Source: Paenibacillus sp. MBLB1832
Lineage (GTDB): Bacteria > Bacillota > Bacilli > Paenibacillales > NBRC-103111
Length of the DNA stretch: 64,000 bases
Assembly: GCF_032271945.1 (NCBI RefSeq)
Contig: NZ_CP130319.1
Span: forward strand, 1,383,001 to 1,447,000
Direction: 5' to 3'
Both the position numbers and the translations under genes were made by a program. The number at the start of each line of letters is the position of its first letter. Within the stretch, counting starts at the first letter, position 1. Positions 17,395 through 26,720 of the stretch are shown here, in pieces. The notes below the pieces were generated by a model that saw only the letters and a program-made list of their open reading frames with translations, did not search any database and was not told where the DNA came from.

Positions 17395-18705
17395 TTATTT
17401 GCTAGCCGTGACAGCTTCGATCTCTTTCACGCTTTGATAAATCAGGTTAAACAGCTCTTCCAAATTGCCTTCCTCGATGCAGGAGAAAGCAACACGCAGG
17501 TCTGTCTCGCCTAGGGCGATTGTGCCTACACCATGTTGATTCAACAAATGTACGCGCAACGCTTCAGCTTCTACGGTTTTGAGCTTTAAGCACATGAAAT
17601 AGCCAGAATTGAAGGGGTAGTAGCCCCATGCATCATCGAATTTGCCGCTGTCCAGAATGGACTTCGTTCGGTTCGCACGGCCTTTCATGATCTCATATTT
17701 CTCTTGCTTCTGAGCATTGAACTCAGGAGAATTCAGTGCGTGAAGCACGAAGGTTTGGGAAGGGTGCGGCCCGCTGGAAATCGTTGCACGGATAATGCCC
17801 ATCGTTTTCTGCTCAAGCGCGCTTAGTAGAGCATCGCTTTGACCAGCGTACGTGATGAAGCCTACGCGGAAGCCCCATACGTATTCTTCTTTCGTTGCAC
17901 CGTCAACTTTGACAGCAAGCACACGCGGGTGCAGGTCGGCCAATTGACCGAACAAGGATTCATGCAGCGAATTCTCAAAGAATAGCCCGAAATACGCATC
18001 GTCTGTTAGGACGACGACGTTAATGCCTGCCTCAGCGGCCTCTTGAATGGCAGCGACAATCGCTTTACCATCTTCAGCATCTGGTGTGTAGCCCGTCGGA
18101 TTGTTCGGGAAATTCAAGACAACAATTGCTTTGCCTTTAGACTTCTGTGCAAGCAGCGCTTCACGTAAGCCTGCTGAATTAAAACGTTCTTGTTCGTTAT
18201 ACAGCGGATAATTCACGATTTGTGCGCCGCGGCGAATTTCGAACGTGAGCTCATAATTTTCCCAATTTTTATCTGGAATAATAACAGCGTCGCCTACATC
18301 TGCGAAGAGATCAGCAGCGATGCTGAGACCGTGGGTCAAAGCGTTCGTCACGATCGGGTTGCCGATGAGCTTGTTGCCAATGCTCGGATTTTCTTCGAGC
18401 ATTTTTTTGCGCCAAGCTGTACGCAACTCAGGCTTACCAGCAGGTGGAGCGTATTCATATATATCTTTTGGATTGTAAGTGGAGAGTGTATCTTGAATGA
18501 CCTTCAAATGCATGGGCTGACCATTTTCAATGGCAATACCGATAGTAGCATTGAATTTCTTGGCTTTAGCCTTGGCTTCAGCCGATTGACTGAGAATGCC
18601 TTCTTTCGGGAAGTAAATCGATTTACCTAATGCAGAAAGCATGTCAAATACGTGAGAATTTTCACGTTGCAGGGTCTCGTTTAACTGTCTTGCCAAAGGA
18701 TTCAT
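17395..18705 (-). CDS. class I/II PLP-dependent aminotransferase
   Basis: 436 residues with the fold-type I aminotransferase layout. An LNFPNNPTGYTP segment lies near the middle, a VVVLTDDAYFGLF segment carries the Asp/Tyr that hold PLP, and Lys272 in VDGATKEEYVWGFRVGF fits the Schiff-base lysine followed by the phosphate-binding Arg. The N-terminal region differs from AspB, so the amino acid substrate is not clear. GGAAGG lies 14 bases upstream of the ATG, a long spacing. It stands alone, converging on the short gene. Confidence 0.88.
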   Translation of the reverse strand: MNPLARQLNETLQRENSHVFDMLSALGKSIYFPKEGILSQSAEAKAKAKKFNATIGIAIENGQPMHLKVIQDTLSTYNPKDIYEYAPPAGKPELRTAWRKKMLEENPSIGNKLIGNPIVTNALTHGLSIAADLFADVGDAVIIPDKNWENYELTFEIRRGAQIVNYPLYNEQERFNSAGLREALLAQKSKGKAIVVLNFPNNPTGYTPDAEDGKAIVAAIQEAAEAGINVVVLTDDAYFGLFFENSLHESLFGQLADLHPRVLAVKVDGATKEEYVWGFRVGFITYAGQSDALLSALEQKTMGIIRATISSGPHPSQTFVLHALNSPEFNAQKQEKYEIMKGRANRTKSILDSGKFDDAWGYYPFNSGYFMCLKLKTVEAEALRVHLLNQHGVGTIALGETDLRVAFSCIEEGNLEELFNLIYQSVKEIEAVTASK

Positions 18706-18852
18706 AAGCGTAGGTCATTCCTTCCAATTTGCGTTTCATTTTTTCCCAGTTATTATATCACTTTCGCTCGTGTACGTCACTTCGCTAAAGAAATTTTCTG
18801 AGTTTTGGCGCTGATTAGATGAAATACGACTTACGCGAACGAATCTAGCGGC

Positions 18853-19455
18853 TCAAGACAGTGCAGCATCCGCATAGGCATTGAGAAATCCTTGCAGTCT
18901 TTCTTTTACCTGAGGCCATTCCTTATCCAAAATGCTGAACATCACGGTATCACGGATATAGCCGTCATGCATGACGCGGTGCTGGCGAAGAATGCCTTCG
19001 CGTTGTGCGCCTAATCGTGCGATGGCGGTTTGCGAGCGTTCGTTTCGCAGGTCGGTTTTGATTTGTACCCGAAGCTGGTCAAGCGTTTCGAAGCAGTGGG
19101 TGAGCAGCAAATATTTGCACTCCGTATTGACGCGGGTACGCCACACCCCAGGGTTGTACCACGTATGACCAATTTCTAAATTGCGATGTTCCGCGAAAAT
19201 ATCGAAGAGCCTCGTACTCCCGACGATTTTATCTTGCTGTTTATCATAGACACTGAAGGGAATGCCCTTCCCTGCTTGCTGCTCCTGGAGTGCTTGATGA
19301 ACGAAACGTTCAACATCATCTTGGTTACGCAGCGGGGTCATATACGCCCATATCGCAGGATCATTGGCTGCATCAGTCAAACCAGGGATGTGGGATTCTT
19401 GCAGGGGCAGCAGAGTAACGCGTACTCCATCTAAAAGCGGCGATTGAAGATTCAT
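18853..19455 (-). CDS. GNAT-family N-acetyltransferase, RimJ/RimL-like
   Basis: 200 residues of the RimJ/RimL (Acetyltransf_3) group. It starts with a strand and a HIPGLTDAANDP segment, then has GSTRLFDIFAEHRNLEIGHT and a KTDLRNERSQTAIARLGAQ motif, in which the Asn and the C-terminal LGA(Q) block are typical of this group. Such proteins acetylate N-terminal residues or small molecules; the substrate is unknown. AAGGAG precedes the ATG. It is divergent from the MocR gene at 19588. Confidence 0.88.
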   Translation of the reverse strand: MNLQSPLLDGVRVTLLPLQESHIPGLTDAANDPAIWAYMTPLRNQDDVERFVHQALQEQQAGKGIPFSVYDKQQDKIVGSTRLFDIFAEHRNLEIGHTWYNPGVWRTRVNTECKYLLLTHCFETLDQLRVQIKTDLRNERSQTAIARLGAQREGILRQHRVMHDGYIRDTVMFSILDKEWPQVKERLQGFLNAYADAALS

Positions 19456-19587
19456 CGTTCAGGACTCCTTACATGGGAAAGTTTTTTCGTGTGATATAAG
19501 CTAGAATACGCTATGATTGGATTCATAAAAAGAGCCAATATAAGTCGATTTGTATGTACCAATTTGAAAATGAAAAGAAGGGGTCTC

Positions 19588-21102
19588 ATGACATTTTATT
19601 TGCCTTTTCAGAGCTATCTCACGCAATACCCAAGTAAATATGCTGCCTTATATCATGCGCTTCGCGATGCGATGATTACGGATAAACTTACTCTGCATAC
19701 GAAGCTGCCTTCCAGTAGGGAAATGGCGGCGATGTTACATTTGTCCCGAGGGACCGTGAACCAAGTGTACGACATGCTGATTGCGGAAGGATATTTGCAG
19801 GGGGATGTCGGCCGCGGCACATATGTCGTTTATGCAAATGGGCAGGATAAACAGAAGGCGGTTGCTGGGAAAGCGATCGAATTGTCGACTTGGGGGATGC
19901 GGTTGACGGAGAGCAGGCAGGTGGAGCGCGCTGAGGGCGAAGGAGGGAGCGGGAAGAAGAGCGATACGAAGAGCGATACGAAGAGCGTAGATCAAAAGCA
20001 AATGATTGCGTTCGCGGTAGCTCGCCCGCAGCTGGAGGCGTTCCCGCGGGAGCAATGGAACCGCGTGATGTACGAGCAGGTGCGGCGGATGACGGAGTCG
20101 CCGCAAGAGGACGCCCACATCGCCGAGGGGCACTATGCGCTTCGCGAAGCGATTGCGCTGCACCTGAGGCGGATGAGGGGGATTGATGCGCAGCCGGAGC
20201 GCATCGTCATCGTGAATGGGTCGATGCAAGCGATCGCGCTGCTGACCCAACTGCTTGTAAACCCCGGCGATCCCGTCGTGCTGGAGCGCCCGGGGTACCA
20301 AGGCGCCAGCCGCGCGGTGCTGGCGGCTGGCGGAGTGCCTGTCCACGCGGCGGTGGACGGGCAAGGGCTGATCCCGCAGCCGTGGAACGCACGGCTGCTG
20401 TTCGTGACCCCCAGCCGCCAATTCCCTACGGGGGCGGTGCTGGGCCTGGAGCGCCGCCAGCTCCTGCTGCGCTGGGCGGCTGAGCAAGGCGCTGTCATCG
20501 TCGAAGACGATTATGACAGCGAGTTCAGGCACCGCGGGCGGCCGATAGAGCCGCTCAAGGTGCTGGACCAAGAGGGCCGAGTGGTGTACATCGGCACCTT
20601 TTCCAAAACGATGCTGCAGGACCTGCGCATCGGTTATGTCGTGCTGCCGGAGGCGCTGCACGACGCTTTTACAGCCGCGAAGCGGCTGTACGAGCCGCAC
20701 CCCACGGGGCTGCTCGAGCAGCGCTCGCTCGCCGCATTCATGGCGAGCGGGGGCTACGAGCGACACCTGCGCCGCATGCGGCGGGTGTACGCGAGCAAGT
20801 TCTTGCTCCTGCAGGCGCTGCTGCAGGAGGGGCTGTCCACCCTCTTCGAGTGGGTGGACAGCGACAGCGGGCTGCATGTCTTCGGCTGGTGGCGGGGAGA
20901 TCCCGCCACTTACGCGGCCTATGCAGCCGCATGCCGGGAGGCCGGCGTGGCCTGGACGGACGCCGCTTCCTACAACCTGCCTGCCGGACGGGCAGGCGCC
21001 TGCTTTGGTTATGCGCATTTGACAGAAGAGGAATTGCGGCTAGGTGTGGCTCGGATGCGGGTTGTTTTTGAGGGGATGCTCGCGAGTTTAGACTTAAATT
21101 AG
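19588..21102 (+). CDS. pdxR: MocR/PdxR-type GntR-aminotransferase regulator
   Basis: 504 residues. An N-terminal GntR winged helix (KLPSSREMAAMLHLSRGTVN near residues 33-52) is joined by a linker to a class I aminotransferase-like domain whose PLP lysine is Lys340 in IGTFSKTMLQDLRIGYV. PdxR proteins sense PLP and control pyridoxine genes, but MocR paralogues regulate other amine pathways; no pdx gene is adjacent, so the name is tentative. The ATG at 19588 is chosen for its GAAGGGG box. The linker has a 12-base tandem duplication encoding KSDT twice. The gene from about 19900 onward is very G+C rich. Confidence 0.85.
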   Translation: MTFYLPFQSYLTQYPSKYAALYHALRDAMITDKLTLHTKLPSSREMAAMLHLSRGTVNQVYDMLIAEGYLQGDVGRGTYVVYANGQDKQKAVAGKAIELSTWGMRLTESRQVERAEGEGGSGKKSDTKSDTKSVDQKQMIAFAVARPQLEAFPREQWNRVMYEQVRRMTESPQEDAHIAEGHYALREAIALHLRRMRGIDAQPERIVIVNGSMQAIALLTQLLVNPGDPVVLERPGYQGASRAVLAAGGVPVHAAVDGQGLIPQPWNARLLFVTPSRQFPTGAVLGLERRQLLLRWAAEQGAVIVEDDYDSEFRHRGRPIEPLKVLDQEGRVVYIGTFSKTMLQDLRIGYVVLPEALHDAFTAAKRLYEPHPTGLLEQRSLAAFMASGGYERHLRRMRRVYASKFLLLQALLQEGLSTLFEWVDSDSGLHVFGWWRGDPATYAAYAAACREAGVAWTDAASYNLPAGRAGACFGYAHLTEEELRLGVARMRVVFEGMLASLDLN

Positions 21103-21144
21103 CCTTAATTGGATAAGGTTTGTCGAAGGATGCCCACAATAGTT

Positions 21145-21173
21145 TTGGCAGGAGAGATGGAGTATGTTATTAT
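21145..21173 (+). promoter_or_regulatory. sigma-A promoter of the malic enzyme gene
   Basis: TTGGCA (21145-21150) and TATTAT (21168-21173) are separated by 17 bases, each one mismatch from consensus, 48 bases before the ATG. Confidence 0.65.
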
Positions 21174-21220
21174 CTACATGTGGTCAATTAAATTAATTTT
21201 TCATAGGAGTGATCCTTCGT

Positions 21221-22663
21221 ATGGCAGGATTAAATGGTGGGGGCACAAGTATCATTGTGCGTTTGGAAATACATAAGGAGCTCGTAACGTTCGGGAAAAT
21301 TGCTACGGCGATTGGCGATGCGGGCGGCGATATCGTAGCTGTGGACGTAACACGTGCCAGCAAAACAACGACAACGCGTGATATCACAGTCTCTGTGAGT
21401 GACCCTGCACATACTGAGACGATTACGAAAGTATTGAAAAAACTGCCAGGCGTACGCGTGATTAACGTATCCGATCAGACGTTCCTGATGCATTTGGGCG
21501 GCAAAATTGAAGTTACGCCGAAAGTGCCAATCAAAAACCGGGATGACTTGTCCCGTGTCTATACACCAGGTGTTGCTAGGGTTTGTATGGCGATTCATGA
21601 AGACCCTGCGAAGGCGCACTCTCTCACGATCAAAAGAAATACCGTTGCTGTCGTATCCGATGGAACAGCTGTTTTAGGACTTGGCAATATTGGTCCTGTA
21701 GCCGCTATGCCCGTTATGGAAGGGAAAGCGATGCTGTTTAAGCAAATGGCGGGCGTTGACGCGTTCCCGATCTGTCTAGACACGCAGGATACCGAAGAAA
21801 TCATCCGCACGGTGAAGGCAATTGCGCCTGCGTTCGGCGGGATTAACTTAGAAGATATTTCGTCGCCGCGCTGCTTCGAAATCGAGGAACGCTTAATTAA
21901 TGAACTCGACATTCCCGTTTTCCATGATGACCAGCACGGAACGGCTGTCGTTATCCTTGCTGGATTGTTGAATGCCGTTAAGCTGGTGGGCAAGCCGTTA
22001 GAGTCCTGTAAAGTCGTGATCACGGGGATTGGGGCTGCAGGGATTGCTTGTACGAAAATGCTGCTGTCCGCAGGCGTCACCAATGTGATTGGTGTTGACC
22101 GCCAAGGCGCGATTGTGCGAAGCGAGACTTATACGAATGCCGCTTGGGAGTGGTATGCGGCGAATACGAATCCGAACGATGAACGTGGAACCTTGTCGGA
22201 TGTTATCGCAGGGGCGGACATTTTCATCGGTCTCTCTGGCCCAGGCGTGTTGAAGCAAGACGACGTGAAGCGTATGGCGTCCGATCCGATTGTATTCGCA
22301 ATGGCGAATCCAACCCCAGAAATTACGCCGGAAGAAGCAGAGCCTTACGTACGCGTTATGGCGACTGGGCGCTCGGATTATCCGAACCAGATTAACAACG
22401 TGCTGTGCTTCCCGGGGATTTTCCGCGGCGTACTGGATTGCCGTGCTTCGAAAATTACCCAAGAGATGAAGCTCGCGGCAGCTAAAGCGATTGCTTCGGT
22501 TGTGAGCGAAGATGAGTTGAACGAGTATTACATCATTCCGAGCGTGTTCAACCATGAGGTTGTCGAGAAAGTAAGAGAAGCCGTTATGGAAGCCGCTTAC
22601 GAATCAGGCGTCGCTCGCCGACGTTCCCAACGTGAAACGCAGGATGCGCACCATCACGAATAA
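21221..22663 (+). CDS. NAD-dependent malic enzyme with N-terminal ACT domain
   Basis: 480 residues. Oxidatively decarboxylates malate to pyruvate. Residues about 5-80 form an ACT-like regulatory domain (DAGGDIVAVDV, then TITKVLKKLPGVRVINVSD). The catalytic part begins at SRVYTPGVARVC, with the tyrosine acid of malic enzymes, followed by KRNTVAVVSDGTAVLGLGNIG, the metal/malate site HDDQHGTAVV and the dinucleotide-binding GIGAAGIACTKML. The ATG at 21221 follows AGGAG by 11 bases. The ACT domain suggests allosteric control by an amino acid or similar ligand (inference). Cofactor choice NAD versus NADP is not certain from sequence. Confidence 0.93.
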   Translation: MAGLNGGGTSIIVRLEIHKELVTFGKIATAIGDAGGDIVAVDVTRASKTTTTRDITVSVSDPAHTETITKVLKKLPGVRVINVSDQTFLMHLGGKIEVTPKVPIKNRDDLSRVYTPGVARVCMAIHEDPAKAHSLTIKRNTVAVVSDGTAVLGLGNIGPVAAMPVMEGKAMLFKQMAGVDAFPICLDTQDTEEIIRTVKAIAPAFGGINLEDISSPRCFEIEERLINELDIPVFHDDQHGTAVVILAGLLNAVKLVGKPLESCKVVITGIGAAGIACTKMLLSAGVTNVIGVDRQGAIVRSETYTNAAWEWYAANTNPNDERGTLSDVIAGADIFIGLSGPGVLKQDDVKRMASDPIVFAMANPTPEITPEEAEPYVRVMATGRSDYPNQINNVLCFPGIFRGVLDCRASKITQEMKLAAAKAIASVVSEDELNEYYIIPSVFNHEVVEKVREAVMEAAYESGVARRRSQRETQDAHHHE

Positions 22664-22668
22664 TACCA

Positions 22669-22722
22669 AAAAGCAGTTCAGCACCAACGCGATTACCGCG
22701 TGGCCTGAACTGCTTTTGTTTT
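22669..22722. terminator. bidirectional terminator after the malic enzyme gene
   Basis: A perfect 13-bp stem (22669-22681 with 22705-22717) is followed by GTTTTTG. It lies between the converging malic enzyme and MFS genes. Confidence 0.8.
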
Positions 22723-22725
22723 TGC

Positions 22726-23988
22726 CTACTCTACCTGCTCCTCCGTCCATTCCTTCAACCTGCGATCCGTTGGAAGCAAGAACGTCAGCACGCCGAGCAA
22801 CGGCAGGAACGCACAGAGCTCCATCACTGTGGTAGTTTTATACACATCACATAATTTACCTATCACGACGCTGCCGACGCCGCCGAGTCCGAAAGCTAAT
22901 CCCGTGATGAGTCCCGATACAGTTCCAACTTTACCAGGGAAGAGCATTTGCGCATACACGACAGTGACCGAGAAGCTGGATAAGAGAATGACCCCAATAA
23001 TGACGAGCAGTACATACGCCCAGGTGATGGACACATGGGGGAGCAATAATGCGAAGGGCGCCGAGCCTAGCATCGAAAAGAAAATGACATTTCGCTTCCC
23101 GAAGCGGTCAGCGATCGGTCCGCCGAAGAACGTGCCGACGGCACCCGCGGCTAGAAATAAGAAGATGAAATCCTGTGCACGGTCAATGGTGATACCATAT
23201 TTATCTACCAAGAAGAATGCGAAAAACCCGCTCATCGCCGCTCCATACCAGGAACGTACAAACACAAGGAAAATTAAGACCGAAATCGCGAACCTCACTT
23301 GCTTGCGCCGCTGCGGACTAACCGTGCGTTTGACGACTGATTTGGCTTTGGCTGGTGCATCCTGTAACACAACTTTGTACCAACGGGCTATGTACATTTG
23401 AACGGCAATGGCAACCGCCGCTACGCCTGTGAACCAGATGGAGCCGAATAGGCCGAGCGGAATGAAAATCCATTTGGTCATCATCGGGGCTAGGGATTGG
23501 CCAGCATTCCCGCCTACTTGGAAGATGGATTGGGCAAGACCTTTGCGTCCGCCTGCCGCCATATGCGATACCCGCGAGCCTTCTGGGTGGAAGGCTGCTG
23601 AACCAAGTCCGACAAAGCAGACAGATAAGAGTACGATCCAGTACGAATGCGCGAAGGATAACAAGAGCATGCCGATCAATGTCGATGTCATCCCTATGGG
23701 GAGCATGTAAGGTGATGGTTTCCGATCTGTGTATAAGCCCACAACGGGCTGCATAATCGACGCTGTAAAATTAATTGCAAACTGAACCCAACCGACTTGT
23801 GTATAGCTTAATCCCAAATCTCTTTGCAAAATCGGGAAAATGGCAGGAATAACGGATTGAATTGAATCATTCAACAAATGAACAAGACCGATTGCGAATA
23901 AGATTCGATACACCGTGGGCTTAATATCTCCTGTATGCTGCAGGCTGCTTCCGCCGCGGTCTGGGCGTGTTGTTGAGATGGATGCCAT
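22726..23988 (-). CDS. MFS transporter, fosmidomycin-resistance (Fsr)-like
   Basis: 420 residues with twelve predicted transmembrane segments. The first membrane segment, LVHLLNDSIQSVIPAIFPIL, and the FHPEGSRVSHMAAGGRKGLA loop are typical of the Fsr family of efflux pumps. An extended basic loop between helices 6 and 7 (around residues 200-215) is also usual. The exported compound is unknown. It lies 31 bases downstream of psd on the same strand, so the two are probably co-transcribed. Confidence 0.88.
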   Translation of the reverse strand: MASISTTRPDRGGSSLQHTGDIKPTVYRILFAIGLVHLLNDSIQSVIPAIFPILQRDLGLSYTQVGWVQFAINFTASIMQPVVGLYTDRKPSPYMLPIGMTSTLIGMLLLSFAHSYWIVLLSVCFVGLGSAAFHPEGSRVSHMAAGGRKGLAQSIFQVGGNAGQSLAPMMTKWIFIPLGLFGSIWFTGVAAVAIAVQMYIARWYKVVLQDAPAKAKSVVKRTVSPQRRKQVRFAISVLIFLVFVRSWYGAAMSGFFAFFLVDKYGITIDRAQDFIFLFLAAGAVGTFFGGPIADRFGKRNVIFFSMLGSAPFALLLPHVSITWAYVLLVIIGVILLSSFSVTVVYAQMLFPGKVGTVSGLITGLAFGLGGVGSVVIGKLCDVYKTTTVMELCAFLPLLGVLTFLLPTDRRLKEWTEEQVE

Positions 23989-24019
23989 GGTTTACTCCTC
24001 CCTGGTACTGTTCCCCAGC

Positions 24020-24808
24020 TTAGTTTTCCAGGAATCGTCCGAGGTCTTCGCCCATTTTCACTTTGGAGCCTAGTTGTAAATCAGCGCGAGGTTCGAACAT
24101 CCCATCTTCAAATAACAGAACGACGGTTGAACCAAATTCAAAATAAGCGAGTTCTTGACCGCGTTCAAGTGTGTTTGGAAGCGGGGTTACATATTGAATG
24201 GAACTCACATTGAGAGCGCCTACCTTGACGACAGCCACTTCTCCTGATGCGTGTTGAATGAAAGTAATGAGACGTTCATTGCGACTTAGCACGCGTTTCA
24301 TATGGCGAAGGCCAAATTCATTCACGGGATACACTTTCCCTAGGACATGCTCTTTCTCGAGAATATCACCGGAGATCGGGGAATGGATACGATGGTAATC
24401 GGTCGGGCTCAAATACAAGACGAAATAGAAACCGTTCTTGTAGTTCACTGTGCGCGGCGAGCGGTTCAGCATCTCTTCGATCGTGTAGTCTTGACCTTTG
24501 ACATTGACAATTAAGCCATCTTTGATGTCGCCAATCCCTGTAATCATCGCATCGACAGGACTCACGACACGCGTTGTGTCTTGATGAATAGGGCGAAGAC
24601 CTGGCTTTAATCTGCGCGTGAAGAAATCGTTCAACGACTTATAATCCTTGAGATGCTTCTCGGCATCTTCAATGCGAATGCCGTATGTTTGCGCAAAACG
24701 CGGAATGAAAAGACGGCTTATTTTGGAACGAGCAAAGGCACCTGTGATTTGAGATACCCATTTACGCGAGGATAGTTCGGTCAGTAATCGGAAAAACGGC
24801 TTCGACAT
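24020..24808 (-). CDS. psd: phosphatidylserine decarboxylase proenzyme
   Basis: 262 residues, prokaryotic type I length. It converts phosphatidylserine to phosphatidylethanolamine at the membrane. The self-cleavage motif is FEFGSTVVLLFE: cleavage before Ser227 would leave a pyruvoyl-capped alpha chain of about 36 residues. The usual LGST reads FGST here. The VSPVDAMITGIG and SPTDYHRIHSP motifs carry the Asp and His involved in maturation and catalysis. AGGAG lies 10 bases before the ATG. It precedes the MFS gene on the same strand. Confidence 0.94.
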   Translation of the reverse strand: MSKPFFRLLTELSSRKWVSQITGAFARSKISRLFIPRFAQTYGIRIEDAEKHLKDYKSLNDFFTRRLKPGLRPIHQDTTRVVSPVDAMITGIGDIKDGLIVNVKGQDYTIEEMLNRSPRTVNYKNGFYFVLYLSPTDYHRIHSPISGDILEKEHVLGKVYPVNEFGLRHMKRVLSRNERLITFIQHASGEVAVVKVGALNVSSIQYVTPLPNTLERGQELAYFEFGSTVVLLFEDGMFEPRADLQLGSKVKMGEDLGRFLEN

Positions 24809-25009
24809 AGTTCATAAACTCCTGTTCATTCGGTGGTTAGGCCAGATTGTGCACGAGGTACAATGCTACCTATTAGCGGTTCTTCGCTAATCTTGCCACA
24901 GATGGGTAAAAGAATCAATTGCAAATGGCTATTATCTGAGACTGGCCATGCTCAGAATTGTATTTTCCAGTCGAAAATCGTCAATGCTGTGAAGGAGGTG
25001 AAAACATAA

Positions 25010-25306
25010 ATGTCGATTATGATTGTATTGCTCATTATTTTAATTCCTCCCGTTATGGGGATCTGTTCGTGGTTGTTTGAGATCGGCCGACATGTATTTG
25101 CAGGTGCAGCGGTCCTAAGTGCCTATATCGTAGGCATCGTGATCTCACTGGCGATCCACGATATTCTTCGCGATGACACGGTATTTATGACGAATATCCA
25201 CGTGGTCTTCACGAACACATTGTTTTTGTTTTGTGGAGCCTATTTGGGCGCATATGGGATTTATGTGCTGCTGCTTCACTTCCTGAAAGGCTTGCGCAAG
25301 GAATAA
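25010..25306 (+). CDS. small integral membrane protein of unknown function
   Basis: 98 residues with three clear hydrophobic segments at about 3-22, 27-50 and 64-92 and a basic C-terminal KGLRKE. AAGGAGGTG about 8 bases before the ATG supports expression. No family is recognised. It lies 75 bases upstream of the lipoprotein NagZ gene on the same strand and could be co-transcribed with it. It is divergent from psd across 200 bp in which nothing clear was seen. Confidence 0.7.
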   Translation: MSIMIVLLIILIPPVMGICSWLFEIGRHVFAGAAVLSAYIVGIVISLAIHDILRDDTVFMTNIHVVFTNTLFLFCGAYLGAYGIYVLLLHFLKGLRKE

Positions 25307-25381
25307 GGAGGAAATTGGGCGAAATGTTGTTGCAATGCGTCTATCGTTGTAGATGCGGGAACCCGAAGAGAGGAGGACAAA

Positions 25382-26650
25382 GTGAAGCCACTACTGATTT
25401 TGTTCATACTGCTCTTATCAGGTTGTCAGTTTCATCAAGGAGCACAAGTCGCTAGGCCAACACCAACGAGCAGCTTGCCTGTAAGCTCAGTCCCATCAGC
25501 CACTCCTAACATGGAAGCTCCTTCCCCGACTAGTACTGCAACTCCTAAGCCTACAGACATGCAGGGAGTTCCTGCTTCCATGACTTTGGATGAAAAGCTC
25601 GGTCAGATGGTTATTGCAGGCATCGATGGTTTTACATTAAACGAGCAAGCTCGTGAATTGATAACCACCTATCATGTTGGCGGTATTATTTTGTATAAAC
25701 CGAATGTGAAAGATACGAAACAGCTGGTTGATTTGGTCAATGAACTTAAGCTGTCCAACAATGGGAATCCACTTCCGCTCTGGTTAGGTGTCGATGAGGA
25801 AGGCGGTCGAGTCACACGTCTGCCAGATGAAATTACCAAAACACCTTCAAGTCAAATCATTGGAAAGACGGGCAAACCCGCAATAGCCCACGATATTGGG
25901 CAGTTATTAGGAAAAGAACTGCTCGCCTATGGCTTGAATATGGACTTTGCCCCAGATCTCGACGTAAATTCGAATCCGAAAAATCCTGTCATTGGGGATC
26001 GATCCTTCGGCGCAAATGCAACGACGGTAAGCACGTATGGGATCCCGATGATGAAGGGATTGCAAGAGATGAAAGTCGTTCCCGTTGTGAAGCACTTTCC
26101 TGGGCATGGAGACACTTCAGTCGATTCGCATGTAGGCTTGCCCGTTGTGCAGAACGATTTGGCTCGCTTGCGCAAGCTGGAGTTGGTGCCGTTCGCAGAA
26201 GCGATTCGCCAGCAGGCGGACGCGATAATGGTTGCACACATTTTGCTGCCCAAAATTGACTCGGCGAATCCCGCTTCCATGTCCAAAAAAATCATGACTG
26301 ACCTTCTCAGACAGGAGCTTGGCTTCCAAGGTCTTATTATGACGGATGACATGACGATGGGGGCTATCGCTGAAAATTACAACATGAGTGAAGCTGCCCA
26401 GAAGTCCGTGCTGGCTGGCTCGAATGTAGTGATGGTCGGGCATGATCCCGAGAAAGCGATGGCTGTCCTGAAATCTCTGAAGGCGGCTGTGCAAGCAGGT
26501 ACGATTCCGATGGCAACCATCGATCAAAGTGTCGCAGAGGTGGTTCGGTTAAAACGAAAGTATCTCCTGCAAGATCGACCAGTGGTTGCCCCAGATCCGA
26601 AAAGCTTAGATTTGGAAGTTGCGCGGGTGCTTGCTCCGATCAAGAAATAG
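25382..26650 (+). CDS. lipoprotein beta-N-acetylhexosaminidase, NagZ-like (GH3)
   Basis: 422 residues. The start is GTG with AGGAGG 6 bases upstream. A short type II signal peptide ends in the lipobox LLSGC (Cys15), followed by a Pro/Thr/Ser linker to about residue 60, so the enzyme is anchored outside the membrane. The GH3 barrel has the NagZ signature KHFPGHGDTSVDSHVGLP and the nucleophile in LIMTDDMTMG. The long C-terminal domain of the cytoplasmic NagZ at 8347 is missing. It probably releases GlcNAc from cell-wall fragments outside, upstream of the importer of region 1. Confidence 0.92.
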   Translation: MKPLLILFILLLSGCQFHQGAQVARPTPTSSLPVSSVPSATPNMEAPSPTSTATPKPTDMQGVPASMTLDEKLGQMVIAGIDGFTLNEQARELITTYHVGGIILYKPNVKDTKQLVDLVNELKLSNNGNPLPLWLGVDEEGGRVTRLPDEITKTPSSQIIGKTGKPAIAHDIGQLLGKELLAYGLNMDFAPDLDVNSNPKNPVIGDRSFGANATTVSTYGIPMMKGLQEMKVVPVVKHFPGHGDTSVDSHVGLPVVQNDLARLRKLELVPFAEAIRQQADAIMVAHILLPKIDSANPASMSKKIMTDLLRQELGFQGLIMTDDMTMGAIAENYNMSEAAQKSVLAGSNVVMVGHDPEKAMAVLKSLKAAVQAGTIPMATIDQSVAEVVRLKRKYLLQDRPVVAPDPKSLDLEVARVLAPIKK

Positions 26651-26664
26651 GCTCTAAACATAGT

Positions 26665-26711
26665 AAAAACACCGTATTTGCGAGGTAATCCTCGCAAGCA
26701 CGGTGTTTTTT
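26665..26711. terminator. strong bidirectional terminator
   Basis: AAAAACACCG and CGGTGTTTTT bracket an inner TTGCGAGG/CCTCGCAA stem with loop TAAT, giving a stem of about 20 bp with T-tracts in both directions. It lies between the converging lipoprotein NagZ and YheC/D genes. Confidence 0.88.
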
Positions 26712-26720
26712 GCTGTAAGT

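Noticed and set aside
19735..21018. 427-codon open frame on the minus strand
   Set aside because: It is antisense to the MocR gene. The G+C-rich sequence removes stop codons; the product is a low-complexity Arg/His/Pro/Leu string with no domain.
25324..25455. Short frame after GGAGG, between the small membrane protein and lipoprotein NagZ genes
   Set aside because: It overlaps the signal-peptide region of the lipoprotein gene in another frame and its product looks random.
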